Assembly (NCBI GenBank): GCA_033675265.1
Contig: JAUJYZ010000048.1
Coordinates: 37,953 to 101,952 of the forward strand
Direction: 5' to 3'
Length of the DNA stretch: 64,000 nucleotides
Source of the DNA: Actinostola sp. cb2023
Taxonomy: Eukaryota > Cnidaria > Anthozoa > Actiniaria > Actinostolidae
Made by a program: the position numbers and the translations under genes. Positions 1-11,705 of this stretch are shown piece after piece. Positions within the stretch are counted from its first letter, which is position 1; every line of letters begins with the position of its first letter. The notes beneath the pieces were generated by a model. The model ran no database searches. It saw only the letters and a list, made by a program, of their open reading frames with translations, and was not told the DNA's origin.

Positions 1-15
1 GGATCACATAACTCA

Positions 16-98
16 AACTTTTTGATCAGAGCGATTTTGAATAATTCGCATAAACATTCTTTATGCGAATTATTAAAAATCGCTGTGATCAAAAGTTG
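16..98. repeat. Short palindrome (foldback)
   Basis: Two arms of about 39 bases (16-54 and 60-98) are near-perfect reverse complements around a 5-base centre. It probably is a foldback MITE, or the end of one cut by the window edge. No coding content. Bases 110-330 after it hold nothing I recognise. Confidence 0.7.
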
Positions 99-330
99 TG
101 AATTCTGTCTCAGCTACTTCGCCTTAGTATGTAGTTTATCACGTTTATAGTCGCTAGTCTAGAGCTCATCGAAATCTTGAGATATTTTAGAAAAACTGAT
201 TTCAACGATCTTTGTTTATCGTTGCCAAGGAAACCCTGATCGAGCTGAAATTGACATAATTCTAAATTTCCATCTTTTCCCGATAACTGCTGCAAAAGTC
301 GTTTTGATCGTTCTAGGATAAAGTCTATCA

Positions 331-695
331 ATGAGGGTTTATCACATAATTTCAAAACTCATAGGACAAAAAATGATTATCATAGCTGGAAAGAGCTCGT
401 TGAAATTAGTAAAAAATGTGAAGTTTGGAAAAGATCGCTCTACAAATTACGAAGATATGAATTTTCAAAAATCGAAATTTTGTATGAAAACCTTTGTTGG
501 AGGCAAGAGTTGCCTCCAAGCGTAATTTCCATAGGTTTTCATATAAAATTTCGATTTTTGAAAATTCATATCTTCGTAATTTGTGGAGCGATCTTTCCCA
601 AACTTCACATTTTTACTAATTTCAACGAGCTCTTTCCAGCTATGATAATCATTTTTTTGTCCTATGAGTTTTGAAACTATGTGATAAACCCTCAT
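331..695. mobile_element. 365-bp palindromic MITE with inner hairpin
   Basis: The left arm (331 to about 490) and right arm (about 532 to 695) are inverted copies at more than 90 percent identity, starting ATGAGGGTTTATCACATA. At the centre sits a second, perfect 10-bp-arm hairpin (497-506 and 510-519, loop GAG). A transcript would fold into one long hairpin. No transposase is encoded, so this is a non-autonomous foldback element. I see no clear target-site duplication. Confidence 0.8.
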
Positions 696-719
696 TTGCA
701 GAATAAAAAGTGGAAGTGT

Positions 720-1513
720 GGTCAGTCAAAAACTACTTTGAGTTACCTTAAAGTACGCTGTTAGTAGCAACTTCAGTTTTTGTCTCGTGTAGCTCTCTGT
801 CTGTCCTCCATTCTTTTCCAACAAAAACTTGTATTTAATCAAAAGGGTGTTCATATCATATGACTTTCCAGACATTATGTTGTTTTTCTACACTGTTTAC
901 TAGTTCATGAAAAGCCTCTTCATACTCGTTCTTAGGCATGCTGTCTTCTTTTTGAGCCTGATACTTTAGATGTGTCTTACTGACGTACGAAGCATGACAA
1001 GCCTTATGATAAACTGCCTCAGCAGCAACTAAATCTTCTCATAATGTGAAGCATGTCTTCATCCCCCTTGGTTTCAGCAGCAGACCTGATGCTTTGACAG
1101 GCAACGTGGTCACGCTGATCATGTGTTTAACCTTTTTGTGGGTTTTTCGTTTGCAAAAAATACAGGTAAACCAATCCATAGGGTTTGAAATAAATCGACG
1201 TGACTTCCAGACGAATCACCATCGTCATTTTCATTTTCAGATGAAAAAGGGATATTATTTATATAACGCAAAATTTGCTTGCTAGAGTAGCTTTCATAAC
1301 ATGACGAATGCCACAACACACATTGATTACTTTTAAGTAATTACTTTTGATTACTTTTAAGTAATCAAAGTCAACATCAAGAAAAACACGATCGTAAACA
1401 TGATCAAGACGATCTTTCAATGTATCGACAAAATGCTCAACAGAGGAATCCATTGCAGATCTGAGGGCTTCAGTAGTGGATCCAGGGGTCGTTCCATGGG
1501 TTCCATGGAACAC
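720..1513 (-). pseudogene. Decayed Cys/His-rich gene of a cnidarian multicopy family
   Basis: Read on the minus strand, the stretch shows protein-like segments that jump between frames: a segment near 1510-1370 with an acidic-hydrophobic helix pattern, then WHSSCYESYSSKQ (about 1317-1280), then CIFCKRKTHKKVKHM (about 1163-1115), then DLVAAEAVYHKACHASYVS (about 1034-980). At least two frame changes and two stops interrupt them. Paired CxxC and HxxxC-type residues suggest a zinc-binding N-terminal region like that of the DUF6589-like gene at 57614, and I recall similar segments in multicopy anthozoan proteins. The full family is not certain. It is not expressed as a whole protein as it stands. 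Confidence 0.6.
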
Positions 1514-1883
1514 CCCCCTTTGTGAAGCCGATCATGTTCTATGTGCTATTAAGTAGAATGAAATAACTAATTGATTTAAAAATACAATCATTTCAGCGTA
1601 CGATACTGATCGCATCCTCGGTTTCTAGTACCCCCTCATCGTTTGCGAAAAATCAGTTGGGGGCACTGGGAACGATGATCAGCCTTTTCTGAGTGGCGAC
1701 AGCGGCGGCCATTTTGGAAATTAAGTCCATTGATGTATCCATGAGCAGAAAGAAGCCAGCAACCCCAAACATCACTACTTTTTTTAAGAAAAGTAGACAA
1801 GCTGAAGGCATGGCTTCTATCCAATGATTTTATTCTGACAACTGCACTGGCAACGTGTTTTGCAAGTTTGTTTCGTCTTGAAC

Positions 1884-2279
1884 ATGGAGGTTTTTGTGGA
1901 TTTGCGACATATCTGCAGGCAACATTTTGAAGCTATTCTAATCGAATTTGTACCGAGTGAAACTCCAGAGGCTGACATACATGATCTGAGATATCTGATA
2001 ACTGTAACAATTGTGGGACATTTCATTAGAGAAGCACATGTGGAAGGCTTGGTTCATCCTGTTATAAGGTCATTCCTTGAAAAGTCGGAAGAATTAGGAA
2101 CTGTGTTGTACGATAATATGAACCTTTCACTGCCAGGAGGAGAGGAGTTGAAAGACCCACGGAATCAATTAGTGGAGGAAGAAGATATATTTTTGAATTT
2201 TGAAGAGCAGTGGGAACCTTATGAAGAGCCTAGTGATTGTGAAACAGAGATTATAAGTGACAGAGATGAATTACCTTGA
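1884..2279 (+). CDS. Unrecognised 131-aa ORF
   Basis: An ATG at 1884 opens a 131-codon frame ending TGA at 2277. The protein is strongly acidic in its last 60 residues (runs of E and D, ending DRDELP) and has a hydrophobic-helical middle (ITVTIVGHFIREAHVEGLV). The codon pattern looks protein-like, so it may be a last exon or a fragment of a larger gene. Just upstream (about 1806-1960), another frame reads LKAWLLSNDFILTTALATC before a stop. That faintly resembles an alpha-solenoid repeat of the coatomer-beta kind and may be an earlier exon or a frameshifted part. I do not recognise the ORF. No promoter or polyadenylation signal is convincing. Confidence 0.35.
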   Translation: MEVFVDLRHICRQHFEAILIEFVPSETPEADIHDLRYLITVTIVGHFIREAHVEGLVHPVIRSFLEKSEELGTVLYDNMNLSLPGGEELKDPRNQLVEEEDIFLNFEEQWEPYEEPSDCETEIISDRDELP

Positions 2280-3009
2280 AATTCATTTTCATGCTGAACA
2301 TATTCATTGAACTAGTAGTTAACATGTCCAACCCTGTTTTGCTATTTAGCAGATACACCTATTGCATATATTAACTCACAGTTTTCAAGCCCAGAAGGGG
2401 CTTGAAGTTCTATTTTTTCTAATAATTCTTCAGTAAATCATGTTGTATTGTTTTTGTACTGAAGCTTTTGTCATTCAGAAGAATTAAACATCTGTCTATC
2501 AGATCCGTTTATGGTTGATTGTGCATGAATAGATCAACCAATCAGCCTTTTAAAATTGCTATATACATTTGAATATAGAATAACTGGCATTTCCCCCAAA
2601 AAATTATATAAGCTCATCTAAGGCTCTCACTTTAAATTATATTTCCATATAAAAAGCTTAATTGAATGGAAAACTGCTTTGATGCTTAATATATTGATGA
2701 TGTAACTAAGCCCTGAAGTGTCTGGCATGCTGTAACAGTATTAAACATTAGTCCTCTGATTTTTTCATGATCAATCATGTAAAAGCTACTTAACTGACAT
2801 GTGCATTATGACTGGCATATGGTATTAGGTTGTAAGGTTGAACCTATGCATTATTTTTGTTAGATGTGGATATAAGTATTGAGGTGTATGGTACTATCAG
2901 AGCCTGTTAGTGATACTGGAATTGAAGGATTTGACAGAAGCAATCCTAGTAAGTCAGAAAATTTTGTATTAAGCACAATCCAAGGAAGACATATATATGT
3001 TCTCTTCAC
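2280..3009. other. No gene seen
   Basis: AT-rich sequence with stops in all frames. No repeat structure or recognisable coding segment was seen. Confidence 0.5.
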
Positions 3010-3013
3010 TTAA

Positions 3014-3428
3014 AGTACCTATGAAACGAAAATGTCGATCCTTTGTTTTATTGTACATTATTGTTGTTTGGTCTTTCTCTGAACATTTGCTGTATTTAAA
3101 CATCAACTTTGAGCGTGCGAACATTTCTTTTTGCGGATCGAAAATTATCATTATCAACCAAAATGTGCGACAAGAGACTGGTCCCTTGACAATGGCTCGG
3201 TGATGTCATAAGTTGTGTATGCCTTTGTTTGTACAACGTCACATTTCTATAGTTTGACCGAGCGGGAATTGTCGCACTTTGAAACCGAAAATGGCCAACT
3301 TCGTGCGCGAAATAAAAAATGTTCCCGTAGCTCAATTCACTTTTTATTAACGCCATGTAAACAAGCAAATAGTAAACTTTCGTAATAGCAAATAAAAACG
3401 GGGTCTGTTTTTTCGTTTCATAGGCACT
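3014..3428. mobile_element. TTAA-flanked MITE, 415 bp
   Basis: Both ends carry the inverted repeat AGTACCTATGAAACGAAAA (one mismatch), flanked on each side by TTAA (3010-3013 and 3429-3432). TTAA target duplication is the hallmark of piggyBac and Kolobok-type transposases. The interior codes for nothing recognisable, so this is a non-autonomous copy. Which superfamily is not settled by the terminal bases. Confidence 0.75.
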
Positions 3429-3432
3429 TTAA

Positions 3433-4320
3433 TGATAACATAAAATTTCATTAAGGACGTTCGCGCGCATTGTTCACGCGCATCTTTTTTGCGCATAAAA
3501 TCAAGGTTCGAATCATCTCGGTCCAGTCCTCTTTCCTCACGTCCAAGATGACAGCCAGTCACGCATGTTACGTAGACGATTTTCATCGGCTAATATCTCG
3601 AGAACGATACCGGTGACCTCCATTTTTTATTTTGTGATTTTACAAAGAATCATAAAAGCTCCCCATGTACCAAATTTAAAGAAAAAAACATGGTTAGATT
3701 TTGATAAAAACACGAATTTAGATGAAAACTTCAACCTACCTTCACGCGAAAGAGTCGTCGATGGCTACGTGGTGACTGTAAATATGAGCCAAAAACTACA
3801 GGTTGTTTCTATATATTCACAAATCTTTGTACATAATTTTATTCTATAAACTCTTAGATAGCCATTTGAGGAAAATTTTAGCAATCCGTTTAGTTTTTCT
3901 ACAAAAAAATACCCGTCATTCTCGACTTTCCGTGGATTTAACGCACGTAATTTTCGATCAGAAAAAGGGTATACTTTGAAGAAATTTGGCTCCATAGCGA
4001 TGTCGGTGACCCCCATTTATTATCTGCTCACTCAGCTTCTATAATGATCTTATTTCACCGATTCCTCTATGGGGAGACATCAAGTATTTCATCCACCCCA
4101 ATCTCCTGTGATATTGGCGAACTGATGGCGTCACATGTTGACTTTCATAAGCTTACCAGAGATGATGTTGAGACCCAAAATTAGACCCCCTTTGGGATCC
4201 CTGTGTAAAATAAGTCACGTGATTTTGTAAAGTGAGCACATGGTTGTCGACAAGTAAAGATGGACGAAGGAATATTTGTTGTAATCATGTTTTGACTAAC
4301 TTCAGACTTTTCGGGAACAA
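3433..4320. other. Gene-free stretch with a recurring motif
   Basis: No gene. It contains two copies of a motif close to GGTGACCCCCATTTTT (about 3613 and 4005) that recurs at 19430 and 19787. These probably are remnants of one dispersed repeat family. Confidence 0.35.
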
Positions 4321-4540
4321 CCATTAATCTGGTCCTTCGAGCCGGATCCACAGCGATCAGTAGGATTACAGTTTTGAATTTAAGTACGGATTTGATTTAC
4401 AGTACTTCGATTACTATTTGGATATTTCGACTTGGATTTCGACCTTCAGACGACCGCTTCGTACAACGGCCGTTGCTTTAACTCGGTGAATTTGGATTCA
4501 TTTTTGTGTGTTCGTCCGATGACTTGGAACTGGAACTGTT

Positions 4541-5322
4541 ATGGCAGACTCGGAGAAAGACAGTGTCGATAATTGGGAATCGAAAGTGGACGAATTAAAG
4601 CGAGATAAGCGAGATAAGCGAAAGAATAAGAGTAATATTACGAAACTCCTGAACACGTTGGCGGCCAAAGTGTTGTCGCGACAAGAAGGCGAGATTGACG
4701 ACATCAAAGATATATTAGAACACTTCGAGGAGCTAAAAGACAAGACACTAGACCTAATTGATGAATTAGGACTTATTTACAAGAAGCAAAAAGAGGTGGA
4801 TTTGGAAAGAAAAACTGGCGAAGAGGCTGATGAATTAACAGATAGAATCGAGAGAGAAGCGAGCATCGCTCGACAAGTTTTGACATCAACAGCATGTGCT
4901 ACAATGGGTTCGACACCACCGGTAATTCCAAGTTCATCTCATGAGAACAATTCAATTTTCATCTGGTGACAACAATTCAAGCAAAAATGAAGGTCCCAGT
5001 GGTATCAGAAACCTAGAGCGAATTAAAATACCAATCTTTAGTGGAAATAAAACCGAATTCCCTCATTGGCACGCTACATTCACTAGTTGTGTTGACCAGA
5101 CTTCATTGTCTGCCCAGTTCAAAATGTTGAGATTGGAATCCTGCCTGTCAGGCAACGCATTAGAAACGATCAAAGGTCTAGGATATTCAGAGGCGGCGTA
5201 CGAGGCAGCTAAAGCAAGATTACTGCGCAAATATGGAGGAAATTGAAGAGAAGTCCAGTGTCAATTAGAAGAGCTGCTCAAAATGAAGCCTATGAGAGAA
5301 GATAATGCAAAGGAATTAAAAA
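4541..5322 (+). pseudogene. BEL/Pao-type retrotransposon gag, broken
   Basis: The ATG at 4541 starts a 143-codon frame with a lysine/glutamate-rich coiled-coil-like region (about residues 20-110). A +1 frame change near 4950 leads into a segment beginning NLERIKIPIFSGNKTEFPHW that matches the DUF1759-type gag core of BEL/Pao elements (IPxFSGxxxEFPxWxxxF, ending in a LLxKYG motif). The frame closes at 5244, and another frame adds about 25 codons before similarity ends near 5322. TGGTCCTTCGAGCCGGAT at 4330-4347 resembles the leader seen upstream of BEL gag. No protease, reverse transcriptase or integrase follows. It is a dead 5' fragment. Confidence 0.7.
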
Positions 5323-5844
5323 CTGAAGAGACTATAACTGTTGGGAAGATGGAATGTAAATCACATTATACAATTCATGTTGATGACCAAGACTATGAAG
5401 TCCTATAGGAATTGAGTAAAGCTCAGCAATTATTACAACCTCTTGAGATTAATGAACCTGACTCTAGTGACTCTGACTGTTCAGATCTACAAAAAGATGA
5501 TTATGTACATTCTTTGCCATTTAACGTTTTAGGCAGTTATCATTCATACATACAACAAATCTGTTTTTGCTAAAGTTCAAGCAGAGCCTTAAAATATTCA
5601 TGATAGTAATGCTATTGCTGTTTACATTATGTCTGAAGATAATTATGACAAAGTTGGCTACATACCTAGTGAACTAACTCAATATGTACATCCTTGTATC
5701 AATTCTTCTGATTTTAAGGTTCTTGTGAAAAGCATTCACTTTTGGACTACTTTTTTAATGATTGGGTTTTATATAACCATAACATTGTCCAAGAAAGGCC
5801 TTTGGCATAAGCATGTAATACGAGCAAGTAAGAATGTTAAGTAA
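5323..5844 (+). pseudogene. HIRAN-like domain fragment, broken
   Basis: Directly after the gag fragment a different coding segment begins. Its first part (5323-5560) has a stop at about 5407; a frame change near 5555 follows, then a stop at about 5591. The last part reads IHDSNAIAVYIMSEDNYDKV (about 5597-5656) followed by GYIPSELTQY and ends at 5842. The order of EP-x-N-x-HD-x-NAIAV and VGYIP matches the HIRAN fold, a DNA-end-binding domain found in HLTF-type helicases and in some transposon proteins. Upstream is an acidic serine-rich linker. At least three lesions mean no intact product. Whether it was ever part of the neighbouring retroelement is unclear. Confidence 0.55.
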
Positions 5845-7080
5845 TTAACTGATCATGAAACAATCCCATGATTCAATATACCGGTAACATAATCAACTTT
5901 TTCTAAACTATGAACTGTTACTGTTGTAGTTCTACATGCTATTATATATCCAAATTATATCCAAATATATACACCTGTTTTCAAAAACATTTTACAAAAT
6001 ACAAAATAGTCAAATGAATGAATTAGAGAAACAATCAGCCAGAGTTCCGAATGATTGAATTTATTTTGTTTATCTAATTAATTCCAAATTAATTAATTAA
6101 TTAATTAATATTTAATTAATTACAATATATAAATAGTTGTTTCCCTATATTATTGAGACATGTATTTGGGCTTGAAAACTTGGAAAAAATATTAAATATG
6201 TTATTAGTCTAAACGTTTCTGTATATGGCTTTATAATTAATACATATGCACTCCATTGCAGAAAGATTGTAATAATTATGTACATTTGTACCGACAATCG
6301 ATTCAGTTTGTAGCTATTCAAACTTAATTTGAATATGTAAATTATGCCCATGGGAATTAATTAATGCAGATATAAAGGAAATGATGCTCATTAAATATGC
6401 ACTTCCATCAACCCACAAAGCTACAAGGGTCAGTTGCCCCGCCCACCTCCCAAAATCAACCCGGGTTAAGTAATGCACACACACACACCACCGTACACTG
6501 CTCTCTGGTCTGGGTTTGCCCCAGGCCAGAGTTGCTTCCCATAACTCATTAATAACAATACATAGGGAAGAATAATACAGTGTTACAAAACTTATAATAA
6601 TTTGAAAGTATACACCTTTTCTAATTTTCCTTTTCAAAGTAACAAGGCAAAAGCAGACATTAAAAAATGGGTACTTAAGATGTGAAGGCATAAATAAAAA
6701 TGATCACTGTATATGTATACCTGCAATTATTGACCGATCTAATTTTTCCTTTTGTTTGTATCTTGGAAGTGAGGCTAACCTGAATTTCATGTAATTTAGA
6801 TGGGTCAATTAGGTCAAGAAATCAGTCAGCTTTGAATAAATTACAAAACAATACCAGCATTCTTTATGGTCCTCACCTCGTTGCTACATTGTATATGTAT
6901 ATCGATATATTTGTATTATACTATACATGTTGCTGTTACTGAACAATTTCCTAAATTGCACTTTAGAAAAGAAATGCTTGTATGAATGTGAGCTATATAG
7001 AAGTACATACACTTAACAATATTATTTGCCAAAGGCGAAGTGAATATTAAAATAATATTTAGATTAATGAATCTATAGGC
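5845..7080. other. AT-rich, no gene seen
   Basis: Contains a (TTAA)n run at about 6088-6120, a short (CA)n run at about 6477, and a 12-bp-arm hairpin (about 6510-6538). No coding segment was recognised. Confidence 0.5.
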
Positions 7081-7575
7081 TCAGTGTAGCATAGGGGGTA
7101 ATGCAATGGGTGCTCTGTGAAACTGGGCTCTAACTGTGAGTTGGCCTCTTTGTGGTAGAGAGGCTCTATTTGCTACACACACACCTGGGTCCCCTCTCCT
7201 GGACAAATTCACTATATCCAATCTTTCAACTATTCCTGGTGCAGATGGTTTGTGGAAGTCTGGCAATTCAAAGTCTCTATAACGCTGCTTAGCTCCAGTC
7301 CAATAGAAGAAGGGTAGATGTGGGTCAATCCGCTTATGAAATTCATTGAGAATTTTAGGAAGCTCACTATAGAACTGTTTCAGGTCAAAGATTGGCCCCA
7401 GCATTTCGTGTAAGAGAGCAATAAGAACCTCAACATCATCAGTTGAAAGGGATCTTCTTGGATGTTCCAGTGGCAGTTCTCTTGGCACACATTCTTGTCG
7501 TCGTAGCTCTCGGCTTTCAAGGTTAGCTACAAGGCCAACCACTACTTCCCGAGTTAAACCACAGGTCCCCAGGTC
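7081..7575 (-). pseudogene. Exon fragment of an unidentified cnidarian multicopy gene
   Basis: An open minus-strand frame of about 165 codons has no ATG near its 5' end and closes at 7081. It holds HPRRSLSTDDVEVLIALLHE and, further on, LPFFYWTGAKQRYRDF and RRGDPGVCVANRASLPQR. The conserved-looking DDVE, RIDPxLPFxYxT and LPQRGQLTVRAxFHR segments resemble a repeated cnidarian gene family I cannot name. It is probably one exon of such a gene: no neighbouring exons were found. A short tandem CTGGGGAC duplication lies just 5' (about 7565-7580). Confidence 0.45.
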
Positions 7576-7590
7576 CCCAGGTGATGACGC

Positions 7591-10190
7591 TAACGTACAT
7601 ACAGAAATTTAATTTTATAAGATCTATGTTAACAATTGAGTTGTTGCAAATGAAATCCACTTGACTTATTAATCAGCCAATTGACTCACATAATAGAGTA
7701 CAAACAATAAGAGCGTGAAACAGTATTTTTATTTTTATTTTATTTGACTTCGCCTACGAAAACACATAATGTTAATTAAGTAAGCTTATGGCGCGTTTTC
7801 AAGGTAAAAATTAAAAATAATCATTTCCCCATTTTCTAACTTGCAAAGTAAAATGTTCCCCATTTCCTGGCTTTGAAATATAACTTTGTCACGTCTTTTG
7901 ACTTACAAAACCAAACGTGCCACTTTCCTTGAGTTCCAACTGATCATGCCCCACGTTTCCTGACTTCCCAAATTATAACTCTAAAACATCACCATTTTCT
8001 TGCTGAATTGAATATTAAACATGTCACATATGCTGACTATAAAACGATACAAAGTATTCTGTATTTCCTTCTGAACAACAATTTACTCAGTTCATAATCC
8101 GAAATTCGGATATCTTGTTTTGTCCTGATTTGTGAATGCTCATGTTCTGACTTCTGACTTCTACCAGCCGTTCCTTGTCGTTTTAAAAACAGGCGAGGGC
8201 CTGGACCCAACACAATGGCCATGTGAGTTTTACAACAGCACTTCTTTCATCATAGTCTTTGCAGTCTCCGCCGCAGTTTGTGTAAAAATTATGGCTAATT
8301 CACCGGAAAGCATGTTAAGAGAAGCAGCGGTTAATTCAAACTGCACAACGTTTGGGACAAGTGGCGTCTTCACGGGCATCTTCGTCAATGACTTGGATTT
8401 GCTTGTCAAATGTTGATTGGCTGCCGGCTTTGCCAGACTTGTTCACTGAGTTGTTGTAGTTGTATATGCATGGCTTCACAATTACTGAATCAGAGCTATC
8501 GCCTCTGCATGCTTATCAATAAATATGGCTTTGTCTCAAATCCTTTGCCATTTGTTACGTAGTTAACAAATCCATCAATGAGCAGCAGTTCTCTGATCGG
8601 TTTGAAAGTACAACAACAAACGGTCAGTAGAGAAAATTTGAACGATCTATAAAAAAATTATGAGGATAGAATAAGTCTGTAGTTTTATATCTTTCCTATT
8701 AACTTCTTTGTTAAACAGAATAATATCAGAAAACTTTCTTACTTACAAGTTTGACAAGACTGATTCAGTGATTGTGAAAAGTTGAGAACTTTTCTCCCCT
8801 GTCATCGATTTTAGCCTTCTTTCTGATTGTTTTCGTCACCTATGAACTGGTTATCCATATCTAGATCTATGACTGTGTTACTGTTGTAGATTATCCGTAA
8901 ATGTAGACGTTAAAACGACTGAAGAAAACAACTTTTGTCCTTCAAATAAACTGATTTTAGTATTCAATTTTGCGTAATTCTTATTGGCTAAGCGTAGCGA
9001 AAGACTGAACACTGCACTGGCTTTCTTTGCAACGCACGATAGACTCAAAAAATTTCTTGTGAATATTCAACATGGAATTTCCTCATCAGCCAATGAATTT
9101 ACCTATAGTATCTAGCCTGAAAGAGCAGGTCTTGGTCTAAGTGAATCCAATATCAAACCTTTTCTGTAGTCTGGGTTTCAGGTCTTTGCTCCTGGACTAT
9201 TTACTCAAACAGCAACGTAGAAAAATACCAGTACCAGTATCCAGATCCAATGACTACATCAAGTCAATATCAAATCAATGGCATCTGGCGAGTACAACAT
9301 CCTGTTCTAGAAACCAACCACGACAACCAAGAAAGGTTTCAAATTTCTATCTTTGAAAGTCAGAAGTTGCGCAGCAGGAGAACCTATTCCCTTTGTATAA
9401 AACCACTGAATTATTAGCGGAATATAATGCATTGATCAGATATCTGAAATCCTTCTGTCAACAGTGCTATTGAATAAACTGATCAAACGACTGTAGCGTA
9501 TGTGAATTTCCATTTACACCGGTCTACAGGCACTGATTTGCTTATGGTTTTCAAATTACTCAATGTGCCGTGAGGGCCGGTCTGAACCTAATTTGGGTAC
9601 TTTTGGTAGAACCAATTTTAAAAGTATTTAAAAAGAACAATAACTTGAAAACCAGTCAGTATAAAACAAGACCTCGCTTGCGTGCATATGTACCTGTCAT
9701 GTCAAATGTACAAGTCTGTACGTAGTTGCCAGGCAGCGTCAGATGCTATATTTTTATTGGTTATCGGTTGTGAGTTTGATTGGCATTTACTAAAGTTAAT
9801 AGCTAAATTATAGTTGTTTGTTTCTTCGCTTGTCCGCGAAATTCAAAGATCTATTCGTGCAGTACCGTCGTAGTGTGCATTTTATGATGCGGATTTTGTA
9901 CAACTGATCTGGAACACAAGCCGAACGGTAGAAAGATGTGACAAGCTACCCAAATCAGGTCTATAGGTCCGGTATCTAACCAATCAAATTGCTTGATTTG
10001 CTAGATACCAGGCTTCGAGATACACGGTCATTTAATAATATTAATTATTATTGTCATTATTTATAACAGGTCAAGCTTATCTGAGAGCAACTACAGTGAT
10101 GAGGAGAAAGGAACCAATCAACATAAGATAACTGTTGCTGCTTGGGAAGGTGTAGATAAAGGGACTCACAATTCCCGGAGGGGATCGATG
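7591..10190. other. No gene recognised
   Basis: About 2.6 kb without a coding segment I can support. The open frames present (for example 8132-8416 and 9141-9356) have no recognisable motifs, no splice context and no other sign of coding. Confidence 0.45.
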
Positions 10191-10254
10191 GTTTAAAGGT
10201 TTATGAAATAAAAGGATATTCGCCTCAAAACATCAAGGTTCTCAAACGACGGGA

Positions 10255-11180
10255 GGAATTGGAAAAATACTTGTCCAACTGGATGGAAAGGCCACAACTG
10301 CACACGCTTTGATGACTGTAAAGGTTCAAGTAAGTGCAACTTCGAACGCCGCCCGTTTAAAGTGCATGGAGTCAGAAATATGACACAATTCGAAAACAAT
10401 TCAGAAGAAACAAAATTTTGTAAAGGATGCAGCGAGAAAGTGTAGTATGTATGTAGTATGTAGTATGTATCACACATCGATGCATGCATGGAGTCAGAAA
10501 TATGACACAATTCGAAAACAATTCGGAAGAAACAAAATTTTGTAATGGATGCGGCGAGAAAGTGTAGTATGTATGTAGTATGTAGTATGTATCACACATC
10601 GATACTTAAGCTATGGCAAGTCAAAGGTCACTGTTCACCATATCGGACAACATACCTGTCCCATAATAACGAAATTGGAAAAGATAGACACTAAAATTGT
10701 TGAAGATATTGTAAAGAAAAACCCAAACATTAAACCAACGGAATACAGTCAGCTTTTGTTCTCTCAGCATTTAAACAGCAAATGGACTGAGACACTATAG
10801 AGAAAGAGGAGAGTAAAGGAGAGCAAATATAAAGAGGAGAGTAAAGAAAGATACCGAGCCATTTGGAGGTGAAAACAGTGTTAACATAGAACTGTTCTGG
10901 ACACTCTTCAATGGCGCATTAGGTAAAATAGCAATGAAGTCTGTTAAATTTAATCCCATTGGTTGGTGCACTGACATGGCCGGAGCAAATATGGCGGGAA
11001 TATCACATGTTTACAGTGATTCATCGCGCATAAAATTGTGCGAATAACATTTCAAAGACCACCGCAATAAGAAAGCGAACCAGCTCGACACCGACAGTGC
11101 AGAAGAATTCAAGGAACTGTGTGATGAACTTCTGTTGAGAACCACCACCATTTTGTGCTATTTTTAGTAACAAAATGGCA
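10255..11180 (+). pseudogene. Decayed MULE-like transposase
   Basis: Coding-like segments follow one another in changing frames. First comes a Cys/His-rich part (CPTGWKGHNCTRFDDC, then CNFERRPFKVHGV, then FCKGCSEKV and a stop at about 10447). Then at about 10602-10790 comes a basic segment including KVTVHHIGQHTCP. From about 10880 comes IELFWTLFNGALGK, then FNPIGWCTDMAGANMAGI, and from about 11055 KDHRNKKANQLDTDSAEEFK. The zinc-knuckle N-terminus and the aspartate within GWCTDMAGAN fit the middle of a MULE-type DDE transposase, in a version I recall as multicopy in cnidarians. Several stops and frame changes make it nonfunctional. A 122-bp tandem duplication interrupts it (10364-10604). Confidence 0.6.
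10364..10604 (+). repeat. 122-bp tandem duplication
   Basis: Two copies (10364-10485 and 10486-10604) differ at only a few positions. Each ends in GTAGTATG-type short repeats. It duplicates part of the zinc-knuckle region of the decayed transposase and so postdates its loss of function, or caused it. Confidence 0.85.
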
Positions 11181-11705
11181 GAAATTTCAAATCATCGCCC
11201 AGAATGGCTGGACATATCATATCTTGAATCTCATTAAATGCCCCGAGATCATTGATCCATTGAGTAATTAATTAGTGGCGGGAGATTCAAATACAGAGAA
11301 AGAGCGCGAAAAGCTTACAATATCAGTTACTAAAATAGCTCGTGCAGCTTTGTTTTACAATTAAAACCAAAATTTCGTCAAGCTTTTCGTAGAGGAATAA
11401 ACGATGAAGCAAATGAGGCATTACTTTGAGCTGGACGCTTCAAAAAAGCAACTACCTTGGTTCTCAGAATATGAGCGTGTTTTCAGTATTATCAATATGG
11501 GATATTGGCAGGGCTAATATTCAATGTCTTCTTCTGAAGAGAATATAAGTCTTACAACTAAATTTCGCGGGGCATCTTGTAGTCCGGAAAAGAAGCTTTC
11601 AAATGATACTTTGATCGTTTCAAACGGATAAGAAAAACCCACTACCGCGATTTAAAATCTACAATTTTTTCAAAATTCAGGATTTTCAGCCGCTTATGAC
11701 AATTA
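11181..11705. other. No gene seen
   Basis: No recognisable coding or repeat structure. Confidence 0.4.

Noticed and set aside
1806..1960. Coatomer beta-subunit exon
   Set aside because: The similarity is one short hydrophobic segment recalled from memory and is followed by a stop; too weak to name.
3495..3520. Possible tRNA B-box (GGTTCGAATC)
   Set aside because: No A-box at the right distance and no cloverleaf can be drawn from the surrounding bases.
8132..8416. 94-codon frame as a gene
   Set aside because: No motif, no plausible splice context and no sign of codon bias; the length is expected by chance in this much sequence.
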